A DNA stretch of 32,962 nt, from NCBI GenBank assembly GCA_017880265.1, contig JAFJTK010000165.1:1-32962 (forward strand), in the 5' to 3' direction. The position numbers and the translations under genes were made by a program. Position 1 is the stretch's first letter, and every line of letters starts with the position of its first letter. The notes under the pieces are model-generated. The model was not told where the DNA came from. It saw nothing but the letters and a program-made list of their open reading frames with translations, and made no database searches. Origin of the DNA: Candidatus Pelagibacter sp. (GTDB taxonomy: Bacteria; Pseudomonadota; Alphaproteobacteria; Pelagibacterales; Pelagibacteraceae). Positions 1 to 7,008 of the stretch are shown piece by piece.

Positions 1-1106
1 CCATAGTTTGCAAGCTCAATCATTTTTTTTTTGTTAGGGCTAGAATTTTTTAATATTTCATCAAAAATTTTAAGACAATTGATTAAAGTATCATTAGATT
101 TAAATACAATTTCTTTGTCATCCTGAAGGTCTTTAAAGTAAGATAGTGGTAGACCTTTCAGAATTGTAAGCATTGAAAATAAATTTCCATAACTACTTCC
201 AGTTTTTCCTCTCAAATATTCTAATAAATCAGGGTTTTTCTTTTGAGGCATTATTGACGACCCAGTTACAATTTTGTCTGAGAGGTTGATTAAATTGAAA
301 CCATCTGAACTCCAGATAATAAGTTCTTCTGCAATTCTTGATATATGCATTGAACAAACAGAGACACTATATAAAAAATCTAAAACAAAATCTCTATCAG
401 AGACAGTATCAATTGAATTGTTTGTTGGTTTTTTAAATCCAAGTTTTTTACTAGTATAATTTCTATCTATATTAAAAGAAGTTCCAGTGAGCGCAGCTAC
501 TCCCAAGGGATTTTCATCTAAGCTTTCCAAATTGTTTGTGAATCTCTTTTTGTCTCTATTAAACATTTCAACATAAGCCATTAAATAATGAGCAAATGAA
601 ATAGCTTGAGCATTTTTGAGGTGCGTAAAACCAGGCATAATAGTATCAATATTTCTTTCTGCTAATTTTAATGTACTTTTAATTACTTTATCTAAATTAA
701 GATTTATTTCTTTAGTTGAAGATTTTATCCAAATTTTAAAGTCTGTTATTACCTGATCATTTCTAGATCTTGCTGTATGAACATAACCTGCTTCTTCACC
801 AATTATTTGAAAAAGTCTTTTTTCTATGTTCATATGAATATCTTCATATTTTTTATTGAACTCAAATTTTTTATTTGAAATTTCTTTCTCTATCTTTGTA
901 AGACCATAAATAATTTTATTTTTAATTTTAAAAGATATTATTTTTTGTTTGAACAACATCTCTACATGAGCAATAGAACCTTGAATATCTTCTTTGTAAA
1001 GTCGTTTATCTATATCAATTGAATTTCCCACTTTTTGAAATAAAGATGATGCCTTTTTCTTTATACGAGTATTCCAGATTGCTTGGTTGTTTTTATTTTT
1101 TGCCAT
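1..1106 (-). CDS. argH: Argininosuccinate lyase, 3' end beyond the window
   Basis: The product cleaves argininosuccinate to arginine and fumarate, the last step of arginine synthesis, in the cytosol. The leftward frame opens at an ATG at 1106 (MAKNKNNQAIWNTR) and stays open to the window edge, about 368 codons; the family is usually near 460, so the C-terminus is missing. Near the N-terminus IDKRLYKEDIQGSIAH matches the family's substrate-binding segment. Around 230-265 the translation reads GSSIMPQKKNPD, the fumarase/aspartase superfamily signature loop carrying the catalytic serine. It is divergent from the thioredoxin-like gene with only 24 bases between the two start codons, so their promoters must overlap or lie inside the genes. 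No frameshift is seen. Identification is firm. Confidence 0.95.
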   Translation of the reverse strand, partial: MAKNKNNQAIWNTRIKKKASSLFQKVGNSIDIDKRLYKEDIQGSIAHVEMLFKQKIISFKIKNKIIYGLTKIEKEISNKKFEFNKKYEDIHMNIEKRLFQIIGEEAGYVHTARSRNDQVITDFKIWIKSSTKEINLNLDKVIKSTLKLAERNIDTIMPGFTHLKNAQAISFAHYLMAYVEMFNRDKKRFTNNLESLDENPLGVAALTGTSFNIDRNYTSKKLGFKKPTNNSIDTVSDRDFVLDFLYSVSVCSMHISRIAEELIIWSSDGFNLINLSDKIVTGSSIMPQKKNPDLLEYLRGKTGSSYGNLFSMLTILKGLPLSYFKDLQDDKEIVFKSNDTLINCLKIFDEILKNSSPNKKKMIELANY

Positions 1107-1130
1107 GATATTTAATTATAACTATTTAAC

Positions 1131-1640
1131 ATGAGATTTTTAATATTATTTATTTTTTTGACAACCAATGTCTTTGCTAATGATGTATCTGAAATAAAAA
1201 ATATTGTCATTCATAAAGACCTAAAAGTCTATGATAACGTAATCTTTTTAGATAAAAATGATAAAAAAATTAATATCAAAGAATTTAATGGAAATTTACT
1301 TCTATTAAATTTTTGGGCAACCTGGTGTGCGCCATGTAAAGAGGAGATGCCATCATTAGATAGACTTCAGGTAAATCAAAATTTGAGTAATTTAAAAATT
1401 TTTGCAATCAATATATCTCAAGAAAGTAAAAAAAAAGTTGATATTTTTTTTGAAGATTTGAATATTAAAAACTTTGACCCATATTTTGATGCACCGACAA
1501 CTCTAGCAAAAACATTTTCTCTGCGTGGAGTTCCAACTTCAATTCTTATTGATAAAGATGGAAAAGAGTTTGCAAGAATTATGGGCTCAATAGACTTTAA
1601 TGATCAAATATTTATAAATTGGTTAAAAACTTATAATTAG
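1131..1640 (+). CDS. TlpA-family periplasmic thiol:disulfide oxidoreductase
   Basis: This 169-residue protein has an N-terminal hydrophobic signal (residues 1-16, ending VFA) and then a thioredoxin fold. The active site is WATWCAPCKEEMPSL, with redox cysteines 66 and 69, and the conserved cis-proline follows at 135 (RGVPTS). TlpA/ResA-type proteins act in the periplasm or on the membrane and reduce cysteines, for example in cytochrome c or copper-site maturation; which substrate this one serves cannot be read from the sequence. The WCAPC motif argues for a reductant rather than a DsbA-type oxidant. It diverges from argH and converges on the HIG1-like gene, sharing four bases at the stop codons. 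Confidence 0.9.
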   Translation: MRFLILFIFLTTNVFANDVSEIKNIVIHKDLKVYDNVIFLDKNDKKINIKEFNGNLLLLNFWATWCAPCKEEMPSLDRLQVNQNLSNLKIFAINISQESKKKVDIFFEDLNIKNFDPYFDAPTTLAKTFSLRGVPTSILIDKDGKEFARIMGSIDFNDQIFINWLKTYN

Positions 1641-1840
1641 TTTTTAAAAAAATAAGCAAATCCTATTAAAACTAGTATTGCTACAAATTGTAGAAGTACT
1701 CTTAGTTGCATTAGTTTATTGGAATATTTTTTGCTGGTTTCTCCTCCTTTAAAAAGAGTCCCAATCCCTAAAATTAAAACAATTCCTACTGCCAACAAAA
1801 GAACTATAGAAAGGATTTTAACAAATATTCCTGAAATCAT
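1637..1840 (-). CDS. HIG1-domain-like small membrane protein
   Basis: This is a 67-residue protein with two hydrophobic helices (about 4-27 and 46-65) flanking a polar, basic loop. The loop and second helix, KYSNKLMQLRVLLQFVAIL, resemble the conserved part of the HIG_1_N family (hypoxia-induced gene 1; 'twin transmembrane protein' in alphaproteobacteria). Relatives associate with cytochrome oxidase and respiratory supercomplexes in mitochondria and some bacteria, so a role near the terminal oxidase is a reasonable inference but is not shown here. The start at 1840 leaves 50 bases to the divergent carboxylesterase gene. Its stop codon interlocks with that of the TlpA gene (TTAG, four shared bases). 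Confidence 0.75.
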   Translation of the reverse strand: MISGIFVKILSIVLLLAVGIVLILGIGTLFKGGETSKKYSNKLMQLRVLLQFVAILVLIGFAYFFKN

Positions 1841-1890
1841 GTAAATACTGTAGATTGTTTTAGAAAAATAAAAACCATAATTAATTAACT

Positions 1891-2541
1891 ATGACATTTT
1901 GCCTAGATTCAATAATAATTAAACCTGAAGAAGGAAAAGAAATAAAGCATGCTATTATTTTGCTCCATGGATATGGTGGTGATGGGAAAGATATAAGCAT
2001 GTTAACCTTAAACTGGAAAAGGCATATGCCAAATACAGTTTTTATTTGTCCTAATGGACATGAGACTTGCCCTATAAATCCATCAGGATTTCAATGGTTT
2101 GATCTTACCAAAGATGATACTGATTATATACTTGATCAATCAATTAAGGCTGAGGAAAAAATTAAATTATTTATTAATGAGATCAAGCAAGAATTTAACC
2201 TAAAAAATAATCAGATATGTTTATCAGGTTTTAGCCAAGGTTGTATGATGTCATTAAATGTTGGATTAACATCTGAAGAAAAATTTTCATGTATTGTGGG
2301 ATTTTCTGGAAAAATAATTAATCAAGATAATTTAAAAATAAGAATTAAAAATTCTACTGATACTCTATTGATTCATGGTGACGCAGATCAAGTTGTACCC
2401 TCAACACATCTTTTAGAAGCAAAAGATTTTTTAATTAGAAACAATGTTGATGTTGAAACACTTTTGATAAAAAATTGTGATCATCATATTCCTATGGAAG
2501 CTTCAAGTACAGCTCTTAATTATATTTTAAAAAAAAATTAA
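1891..2541 (+). CDS. Phospholipase/carboxylesterase family alpha/beta hydrolase
   Basis: This 216-residue cytosolic serine hydrolase is of the Abhydrolase_2 (carboxylesterase/acyl-protein thioesterase) family. The oxyanion-hole strand is ILLHGYGGDGKD near the N-terminus. The nucleophile elbow is GFSQG with Ser115. HGDADQVVP carries the acid Asp166, and the His near 198/199 (NCDHHIP) completes the triad. Length matches the family (about 200-230). Substrate is unknown; relatives cleave short-chain esters, lysophospholipids or acyl thioesters. No signal peptide is visible. It is followed after 47 bases by the HNH gene in the same direction, so the two may share a transcript. Confidence 0.88.
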   Translation: MTFCLDSIIIKPEEGKEIKHAIILLHGYGGDGKDISMLTLNWKRHMPNTVFICPNGHETCPINPSGFQWFDLTKDDTDYILDQSIKAEEKIKLFINEIKQEFNLKNNQICLSGFSQGCMMSLNVGLTSEEKFSCIVGFSGKIINQDNLKIRIKNSTDTLLIHGDADQVVPSTHLLEAKDFLIRNNVDVETLLIKNCDHHIPMEASSTALNYILKKN

Positions 2542-2588
2542 CATTCCTTATTATTGATAAAATTGTTTAAGTAAGTTAAAAATACTTA

Positions 2589-3158
2589 ATGAATAATTTT
2601 ATTGAACAAAATGTTTCATTAGAAAAGTGTCCAGCGTTAGTCCTTAATGCCGATTATAGACCATTAAGCTATTATCCTTTATCTTTATGGTCATGGCAGG
2701 ATACAGTAAAATCAGTTTTTTTAGATAGGGTGATAATTGTAAGCAATTATGACAGAGTTATAAGAAGTCCCTCGTTTGATATGCAATTACCAAGTGTTAT
2801 TGCATTGAAAGATTATATAATTCCACAAACAAGGCCTAGCTTTACAAGATTTAATGTTTTTTTGAGAGACAAGTTTTCTTGCCAATATTGTGGAAGTGGT
2901 GAGGAACTAACTTTTGATCATTTGTTGCCTAGATCAAAAGGTGGCGAAACTAATTGGGATAATGTTGTAACAGCATGTTCTGCTTGCAATGTAAAAAAAG
3001 GTGGTAAATTATTAAAAAACTCAGATATGAAGCTTAATCAATATCCTTACCGTCCCTCAACTGAAGATCTGCATAAAAATGGTAAAAATTTTCCACCTAA
3101 TTATTTACATAAAAGCTGGATGGATTATTTATACTGGGATGTTGAGTTAGAAGCCTAG
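2589..3158 (+). CDS. HNH endonuclease family protein
   Basis: This 189-residue protein has a C-terminal HNH nuclease module of the HNH_5 type. CQYCG and, about 30 residues later, CSACN supply a zinc-binding CxxC pair; between them FDHLLPRSKGGETNWDNVV holds the catalytic His and the Asn of the beta-beta-alpha metal fold. The N-terminal part (LVLNADYRPLSYYPLSLW) is typical of stand-alone bacterial HNH proteins found as single chromosomal genes. Those are not part of a restriction or homing system, and their cellular role is unsettled. No methylase, intron or phage gene lies nearby, which supports a housekeeping or repair role over selfish mobility (inference). Its stop codon overlaps that of coq7 by four bases (CTAG). 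Confidence 0.88.
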   Translation: MNNFIEQNVSLEKCPALVLNADYRPLSYYPLSLWSWQDTVKSVFLDRVIIVSNYDRVIRSPSFDMQLPSVIALKDYIIPQTRPSFTRFNVFLRDKFSCQYCGSGEELTFDHLLPRSKGGETNWDNVVTACSACNVKKGGKLLKNSDMKLNQYPYRPSTEDLHKNGKNFPPNYLHKSWMDYLYWDVELEA

Positions 3159-3688
3159 ATTTTTTCAGAAATATTTATTGCAATTTTTGAGCCTGTCTTA
3201 ATAATTTTGTCTAATAAAAAGTAAGGACCTTTTTTTGTGGCACCTTCATCGTAAGCTATATCTTTATGATTTATCTCATCTTGTCTAAATTTTGTAATCT
3301 TCTTTTTTAAGTCTTTTTCGTTAATATCAAGTTGATTAATTTGATTTAAATAATGTTTATCTATAACCTCTTCGACAGAAGCAGTGCACAGCATAGCAGC
3401 TTTTTTTCCCAATAATGTAGAGCCGAAGCCTAAGCCAACACCTAATAAATCCCATAATGGTAAAAATTTTGTTGGTTGAATATTTCTTTTTTTAATTTCA
3501 TTTTCAAAAAATTCACAATGTTCCTTTTCATGCTCTTTCATATCTTCAATAGTTTTTTTAAGATTTTCATCTTTTACAAAAGTATTTAAAGCTAGTAGTT
3601 GTCCTTCATAAATCTTGATAGCTCCTCGCTCTCCAGCGTGGTCAACTCTTATAAATTCTTCAATTTTTTTTTTATTAATTTTTGTCAT
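3155..3688 (-). CDS. coq7: Ubiquinone biosynthesis hydroxylase COQ7 (di-iron)
   Basis: The product hydroxylates demethoxyubiquinone in ubiquinone synthesis at the inner membrane. The ferritin-like di-iron ligands are visible in order: RVDHAGERGA, KEHEKEHCEFFE, SVEEVIDKHY and QDEINHKDIA. The hydrophobic stretch between the second and third (LLGVGLGFGSTLLGKKAAML) is the membrane-interacting helix. The frame is open from 3712, but the ATG at 3688 (MTKINKKKIEEF) is preferred: it gives 177 residues and only 14 bases of overlap with dsbB, and the eight residues upstream are encoded by the dsbB reading region. It is last in the leftward yqaA-dsbB-coq7 cluster. Identification is firm; the start is fairly sure. 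Confidence 0.93.
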   Translation of the reverse strand: MTKINKKKIEEFIRVDHAGERGAIKIYEGQLLALNTFVKDENLKKTIEDMKEHEKEHCEFFENEIKKRNIQPTKFLPLWDLLGVGLGFGSTLLGKKAAMLCTASVEEVIDKHYLNQINQLDINEKDLKKKITKFRQDEINHKDIAYDEGATKKGPYFLLDKIIKTGSKIAINISEKI

Positions 3689-4157
3689 AATTAAAATAAA
3701 TTTTTCCAGCACTAAATGTAATTAGTATAGATATTAAAATATTATAGCTTGTAAGTGATAATCCAAACATTTTAAATGTTACATCTTTGCAGCTAACACT
3801 TTTTTCTTGTAATTGCTTTAAAATTTCTTCTTTTGACAATAAATTCGATCCACTTTTTAGGTCACAAACTAACGACTCTTGAATCAAACCTTGTTCAATA
3901 CCCAAGTGATATAGCGATAATACAGTACCAAATAAAAATATAATTGTTAGAAAAAGTATAAAAAATTTTTCAAATTCAATAAATTTATAATTTAGTAAAA
4001 TTACTATTATCGCTAAAAAATATGGAATTCTCTCTAATATACAAAGATTACAAGGTTGGTGACCAAGAATATATTCTATAAAGAATGCGGATATTAAAGC
4101 AATAATACTGATTAAAAGAATAAGCTTTATTAATAAATTTTTACTGTTTTTAACCAT
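3675..4157 (-). CDS. dsbB: DsbB-like disulfide bond formation protein
   Basis: This 160-residue inner-membrane protein has about four hydrophobic helices. DsbB reoxidises periplasmic DsbA and passes electrons to ubiquinone. The first periplasmic loop carries the CxxC pair in HQPCNLCILERIPY (Cys36, Cys39). The second holds the other redox pair, Cys98 (LVCDL) and Cys123 (VSCKD). Both pairs are intact, so full activity is likely. Its placement between yqaA and the ubiquinone gene coq7 is apt, since its electron acceptor is quinone. It overlaps yqaA upstream by 8 bases and coq7 downstream by 14, implying translational coupling. No dsbA is present in the window. Confidence 0.9.
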   Translation of the reverse strand: MVKNSKNLLIKLILLISIIALISAFFIEYILGHQPCNLCILERIPYFLAIIVILLNYKFIEFEKFFILFLTIIFLFGTVLSLYHLGIEQGLIQESLVCDLKSGSNLLSKEEILKQLQEKSVSCKDVTFKMFGLSLTSYNILISILITFSAGKIYFNYDKN

Positions 4158-4755
4158 TAAATTTTAAAACTAAATATACAAATACGAATATTATAACTAT
4201 AAAAATTCCTATAGCAGTAAACCATTTTGATCCATGTTTGTTCATATATTCAGTAAATAATTCTCCAAATTTATAAGATAAAAATGCAACAATAAAAAAT
4301 CGAAGGCTTCTTGAAATTAAACTAACAATTATAAAAACTGGCAGATTGAAAGCAATTAAGCCACTTGCTATAGTGAAAGCTTTATAGGGTAAAGGTGTGA
4401 AGCCTGCTAAAAAAAGTATACTTAACCAAGCAATAAAGCCATTTCCTTCTGACATACTTAGTTTTAAATTTTTAACCTTATCTTCATAATTATAAAATTC
4501 GATAACATACATTGCAAAATCAGAAAACATGTAGCCAATTAAATATCCTAAAATACCTCCTAAAACTGAAAATATAGATGCTATTAAAAATATTTTAATA
4601 AACTCTTTTTTTTTAGCAATTACCATTGGAATGATCATTGCATCTGGTGGTATTGGAAAAAATGAACTTTCAATAAATGATACAAGACCTAAATAGAATT
4701 TTGAACTTTTATGTGCAGCTAAATTTAAACATTTCTTGTAAAGTGTTTGAAACAT
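4150..4755 (-). CDS. yqaA: YqaA-type DedA/SNARE-associated family membrane protein
   Basis: This is a 201-residue polytopic membrane protein. The family hallmarks are present: a re-entrant segment reading FIESSFFPIPPDAMIIP, GYLIGYMF, and later FTPLPYKAFTIASG followed by a basic helix start, SRSLRFFIVA. DedA-superfamily proteins act in lipid or undecaprenyl-phosphate translocation and membrane homeostasis; YqaA-type members are the short, less studied branch and no substrate can be assigned. It is first gene of the leftward cluster with dsbB and coq7, and its stop overlaps the dsbB start by 8 bases. Its start lies about 60 bases from the divergent tRNA-Leu gene, so the promoters of both sit in that gap. 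Confidence 0.87.
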   Translation of the reverse strand: MFQTLYKKCLNLAAHKSSKFYLGLVSFIESSFFPIPPDAMIIPMVIAKKKEFIKIFLIASIFSVLGGILGYLIGYMFSDFAMYVIEFYNYEDKVKNLKLSMSEGNGFIAWLSILFLAGFTPLPYKAFTIASGLIAFNLPVFIIVSLISRSLRFFIVAFLSYKFGELFTEYMNKHGSKWFTAIGIFIVIIFVFVYLVLKFNG

Positions 4756-4816
4756 TTTTTGGTTTTAATATAAATTTAGTTCTTATACTATTTAAATATA
4801 ATTAATTGAATATTAT

Positions 4817-4901
4817 GGGCGAATGGCGGAACTGGTAGACGCGCACGACTCAAAATCGTGTTTCGCAAGAAGTGAGAGTTCGATTCTCTCTTCGCCCACC
4901 A
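4817..4901 (+). tRNA. tRNA-Leu (anticodon CAA), CCA encoded
   Basis: An 85-base cloverleaf. The acceptor stem GGGCGAA pairs with TTCGCCC, followed by A and an encoded CCA. The D arm contains TGGTAGACGC. The anticodon stem CACGA/TCGTG encloses CTCAAAA, giving anticodon CAA for UUG codons. A short variable arm, as expected in a class II leucine tRNA, precedes the T arm GAGAG-TTCGATT-CTCTC. The acyl-CoA synthetase start codon lies only 7 bases after the CCA. Confidence 0.96.
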
Positions 4902-4908
4902 TAAAAAT

Positions 4909-6639
4909 ATGAATTTAGATAAATTAAACAACCTAATAGAATTGTTTTCTCATCAAGCAGAAAAGCAAAATAAAGAAAGCATTTTTTTACAATGGCTAAA
5001 TCCAAATAATAAAAAATCTTATACATGGGGTGAAACACAAAAAAATATTTTAAAATTATCAAAAATTATTAGAGAAAATATAAAAGAAGGTGACAGATGT
5101 CTTTTAGTTTCAGAAAACAGACCGGAATGGTTCGTTTCAGATATGGCAATAATGTTATCAGGTGGAATTACTGTTCCTGCTTACACCACATATACAGAGG
5201 ATGATTATAAATATTTAATTGAAGATTGTGAACCTAGCTTACTTATAGTCTCAAACAACGAGCTGCTAAAAAAAATAAATAATACAATTAATGAAAAAAG
5301 ATTTATTAAAAAAGTTATAACATTAGATGAAGTTAATAACGTAATTCATGATTTAGATATAATTAATAAAGATAAATATCTTGATTATAATCTCATATTA
5401 AAAAATGATTTATTAGATGAAGATAAAATTCAAAATGAAAAATTAAAAAGAACTTCTCCTGCTTGTATAATTTATACTTCTGGAACCGGAGGAAATCCTA
5501 AAGGAGTAATCTTAAGTCATGGTGGAATTTTAAATAATCTTGTAGGAGCATGTGAAATTATGAGACCATTGTTTAACTCTAGACCTGTATTTTTGACCTG
5601 GCTTCCTCTATCCCATTCCTATGAACATTGTGTGCAGTTTGCCCAGATAGCTGTAGGGGCAAAGGTATTTTATGCAGAAAAAATAGAAAAACTTTTAGAA
5701 AATATATCTGAAGCAAAACCAACAATTATGACAGCTGTTCCAAGGTTTTATCAAAATCTTTACAACAAAATAAATATTAATTTAAAAAAACAAACTGGTT
5801 TTAAAGCAAAACTAATAGAAGAAACACTGCGGCTGGGTAAGAAAAAATTATTAAATCAAAAAATGACTTTTTCTGAAAAATTACTCAATTTGATAGTTGA
5901 AACATTAGTTCGAAAAAAAATAAAAAAACAGTTTGGAGGAAATTTAAAAGCTTTTGTTTCTGGTGGAGGTGCGCTGGATCAAGACATAGGGGAATTTTTG
6001 AATTCAGTTGGGCTACCTACTTTACAAGGATATGGTTTAACTGAAACATCTCCAGTTGTAAGCTGTAACCCCATACATAAGATAAAAGTAGAAACTGTTG
6101 GTCCACCTTTTAAAGGAAACCAGGTTAAAATAGCTGAAGATGGTGAAATTTTGGTTAAAGGTGAAAATGTAATGTTGGGATATTGGAACAAAAAAGAAGA
6201 GACTGAAAAAGTAATTATTAATGGGTGGCTTCACACAGGAGACATTGGAGAAATAGATCCAGAGGATGGTTATTTAAAAATTACTGATAGAAAAAAAGAT
6301 ATCATCGTTAGTGCTGGTGGCGATAATATTTCACCAGCCAAAATTGAAAATATGATTACAAATGAACCTGAAATTGATCAATGTATGGTTTATGGTGATA
6401 AAAAAAATTATTTGGTTGCTTTAGTAGTTCCTAGTAAAGATTTTTTACACGAAAAAGAAAAAATTAATAATGTAATTGAAAAAATAAATAAAAAGTTAAC
6501 TTTATTAGAAAAGATAAAAAAAATTCAATTAATAGATGAAAATTTTTCTATAGAAAATGGTTTAATGACTCCAACAATGAAAGTTAAAAGAAAAAAAGTT
6601 ACAGAAAAATATAAAAACCAATTAGAAGAACTTTATTAA
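4909..6639 (+). CDS. fadD: Long-chain acyl-CoA synthetase (AMP-binding)
   Basis: This 576-residue ligase activates fatty acids to acyl-CoA through an acyl-adenylate. The AMP-binding motif IIYTSGTGGNPKGVILSH begins at residue 187. The substrate-site loop QGYGLTETSPV follows, then GWLHTGDIGEID, and the hinge and A8 region ITDRKKDIIVSAGGDNISPAKIEN. The order and spacing are those of the FAA1-type long-chain synthetases, and the length is close to the family's usual 550-600. A final lysine-rich segment contains the expected MKVKRKKV, near the catalytic lysine of the A10 motif (MTPTMKVKR). No membrane helix is obvious. The ATG lies 7 bases after tRNA-Leu, leaving no room for a separate promoter or a Shine-Dalgarno outside the tRNA, so cotranscription with the tRNA or an upstream internal promoter is likely. 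The gene symbol is by family. Confidence 0.9.
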   Translation: MNLDKLNNLIELFSHQAEKQNKESIFLQWLNPNNKKSYTWGETQKNILKLSKIIRENIKEGDRCLLVSENRPEWFVSDMAIMLSGGITVPAYTTYTEDDYKYLIEDCEPSLLIVSNNELLKKINNTINEKRFIKKVITLDEVNNVIHDLDIINKDKYLDYNLILKNDLLDEDKIQNEKLKRTSPACIIYTSGTGGNPKGVILSHGGILNNLVGACEIMRPLFNSRPVFLTWLPLSHSYEHCVQFAQIAVGAKVFYAEKIEKLLENISEAKPTIMTAVPRFYQNLYNKININLKKQTGFKAKLIEETLRLGKKKLLNQKMTFSEKLLNLIVETLVRKKIKKQFGGNLKAFVSGGGALDQDIGEFLNSVGLPTLQGYGLTETSPVVSCNPIHKIKVETVGPPFKGNQVKIAEDGEILVKGENVMLGYWNKKEETEKVIINGWLHTGDIGEIDPEDGYLKITDRKKDIIVSAGGDNISPAKIENMITNEPEIDQCMVYGDKKNYLVALVVPSKDFLHEKEKINNVIEKINKKLTLLEKIKKIQLIDENFSIENGLMTPTMKVKRKKVTEKYKNQLEELY

Positions 6640-6757
6640 GTTGTGTTTAAAAGTTTGATTATTATCCGCATAAACATTAACTAAATTAATAAAAAAAAAT
6701 TTAATAAAAAATAAAATTAAAAAAAAATTTTTACAAATTTACTTTTTAATTAAAGAA

Positions 6758-6787
6758 TTGACATAACTTGCATAAAAAAATAAAAAT
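6758..6787 (+). promoter_or_regulatory. Candidate sigma-70 promoter of the Lys/Ala mini-gene
   Basis: A perfect TTGACA at 6758-6763 is followed by about 17-18 bases and then an A/T run (TAAAAATATATT, from 6781) that offers only a weak -10 match. Predicted transcription would begin near 6793-6798, just before the inverted repeat and the 35-codon ORF. The -35 match is convincing in such A+T-rich DNA; the -10 is not unique. Confidence 0.5.
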
Positions 6788-6797
6788 ATATTAATAG

Positions 6798-6814
6798 CGA
6801 ATCAATTTGATTCG
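6798..6814. repeat. Perfect 8-base inverted repeat upstream of the mini-gene
   Basis: CGAATCAA and TTGATTCG flank a single T, a perfect 17-base palindrome placed right after the predicted transcription start and 24 bases before the ATG at 6839. As DNA it has the size and symmetry of an operator for a dimeric repressor. As RNA it could fold only as a 6-base stem (CGAATC/GATTCG) with a 5-base loop. Its position just downstream of the promoter would suit repression. No cognate regulator can be named. Confidence 0.55.
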
Positions 6815-6838
6815 TTTAACTTAACTAGGGAGCTAAAG

Positions 6839-6946
6839 ATGCCTAAGAAAAGAAAAAAAGCTGCTAAAAAAACTAAGAAAAAAGCAGCAAAGAAAACTAA
6901 GAAAAAAGCTAAAAAGGCTAAAAAAGCTAAAAAAAGAAAAAGATAG
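6839..6946 (+). CDS. 35-residue Lys/Ala-rich basic peptide
   Basis: A short ORF, MPKKRKKAAKKTKKK onward, ending in KKRKR. Of 35 residues 21 are Lys, 3 Arg, 7 Ala and 2 Thr, with no acidic residue, so the net charge is about +24. It resembles the C-terminal tails of histone H1-like and AlgP-like bacterial nucleoid proteins, which bind DNA or RNA without a fixed fold. Support for a real gene is strong for its size: a Shine-Dalgarno AGGGAG at 6827-6832 six bases before the ATG, a consensus -35 upstream, and a rho-independent terminator 24 bases after the stop. Two adjacent 24-base units (6857-6880, 6881-6904) encode the same eight residues KAAKKTKK and differ only at three synonymous sites, which points to selection on the peptide. 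Nucleic-acid binding is inferred from composition alone; a ribosomal or polyanion partner is also possible. Confidence 0.75.
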   Translation: MPKKRKKAAKKTKKKAAKKTKKKAKKAKKAKKRKR

Positions 6947-6969
6947 TAACTTACTAATCTTTACTAAAA

Positions 6970-7008
6970 ACGCTTCTCATTACAAATTGTATGAGAGGCG
7001 TTTTTTTT
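6970..7008. terminator. Bidirectional rho-independent terminator
   Basis: An 11-base stem, ACGCTTCTCAT (6970-6980) with ATGAGAGGCGT (6991-7001), contains one G-T wobble and a 10-base loop. It is followed by eight Ts on the plus strand and preceded by five As, so it can also act on the minus strand. It ends the mini-gene rightward and the carD operon leftward. The carD stop codon sits in the T tract (7007-7009). Confidence 0.88.

Noticed and set aside
274..459. 61-codon rightward ORF at the left end
   Set aside because: It lies inside argH on the opposite strand, and argH shows its signature motif there.
2589..3158. HNH gene as part of a homing element, restriction system or phage remnant
   Set aside because: No intron, intein, methylase, integrase or repeats surround it, and base composition matches its neighbours.
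4850..5062. Leftward 70-codon ORF over tRNA-Leu and the acyl-CoA synthetase start
   Set aside because: It is antisense to the tRNA and to a well-supported gene; its RRENRTLTSCETRF segment is just translated tRNA.
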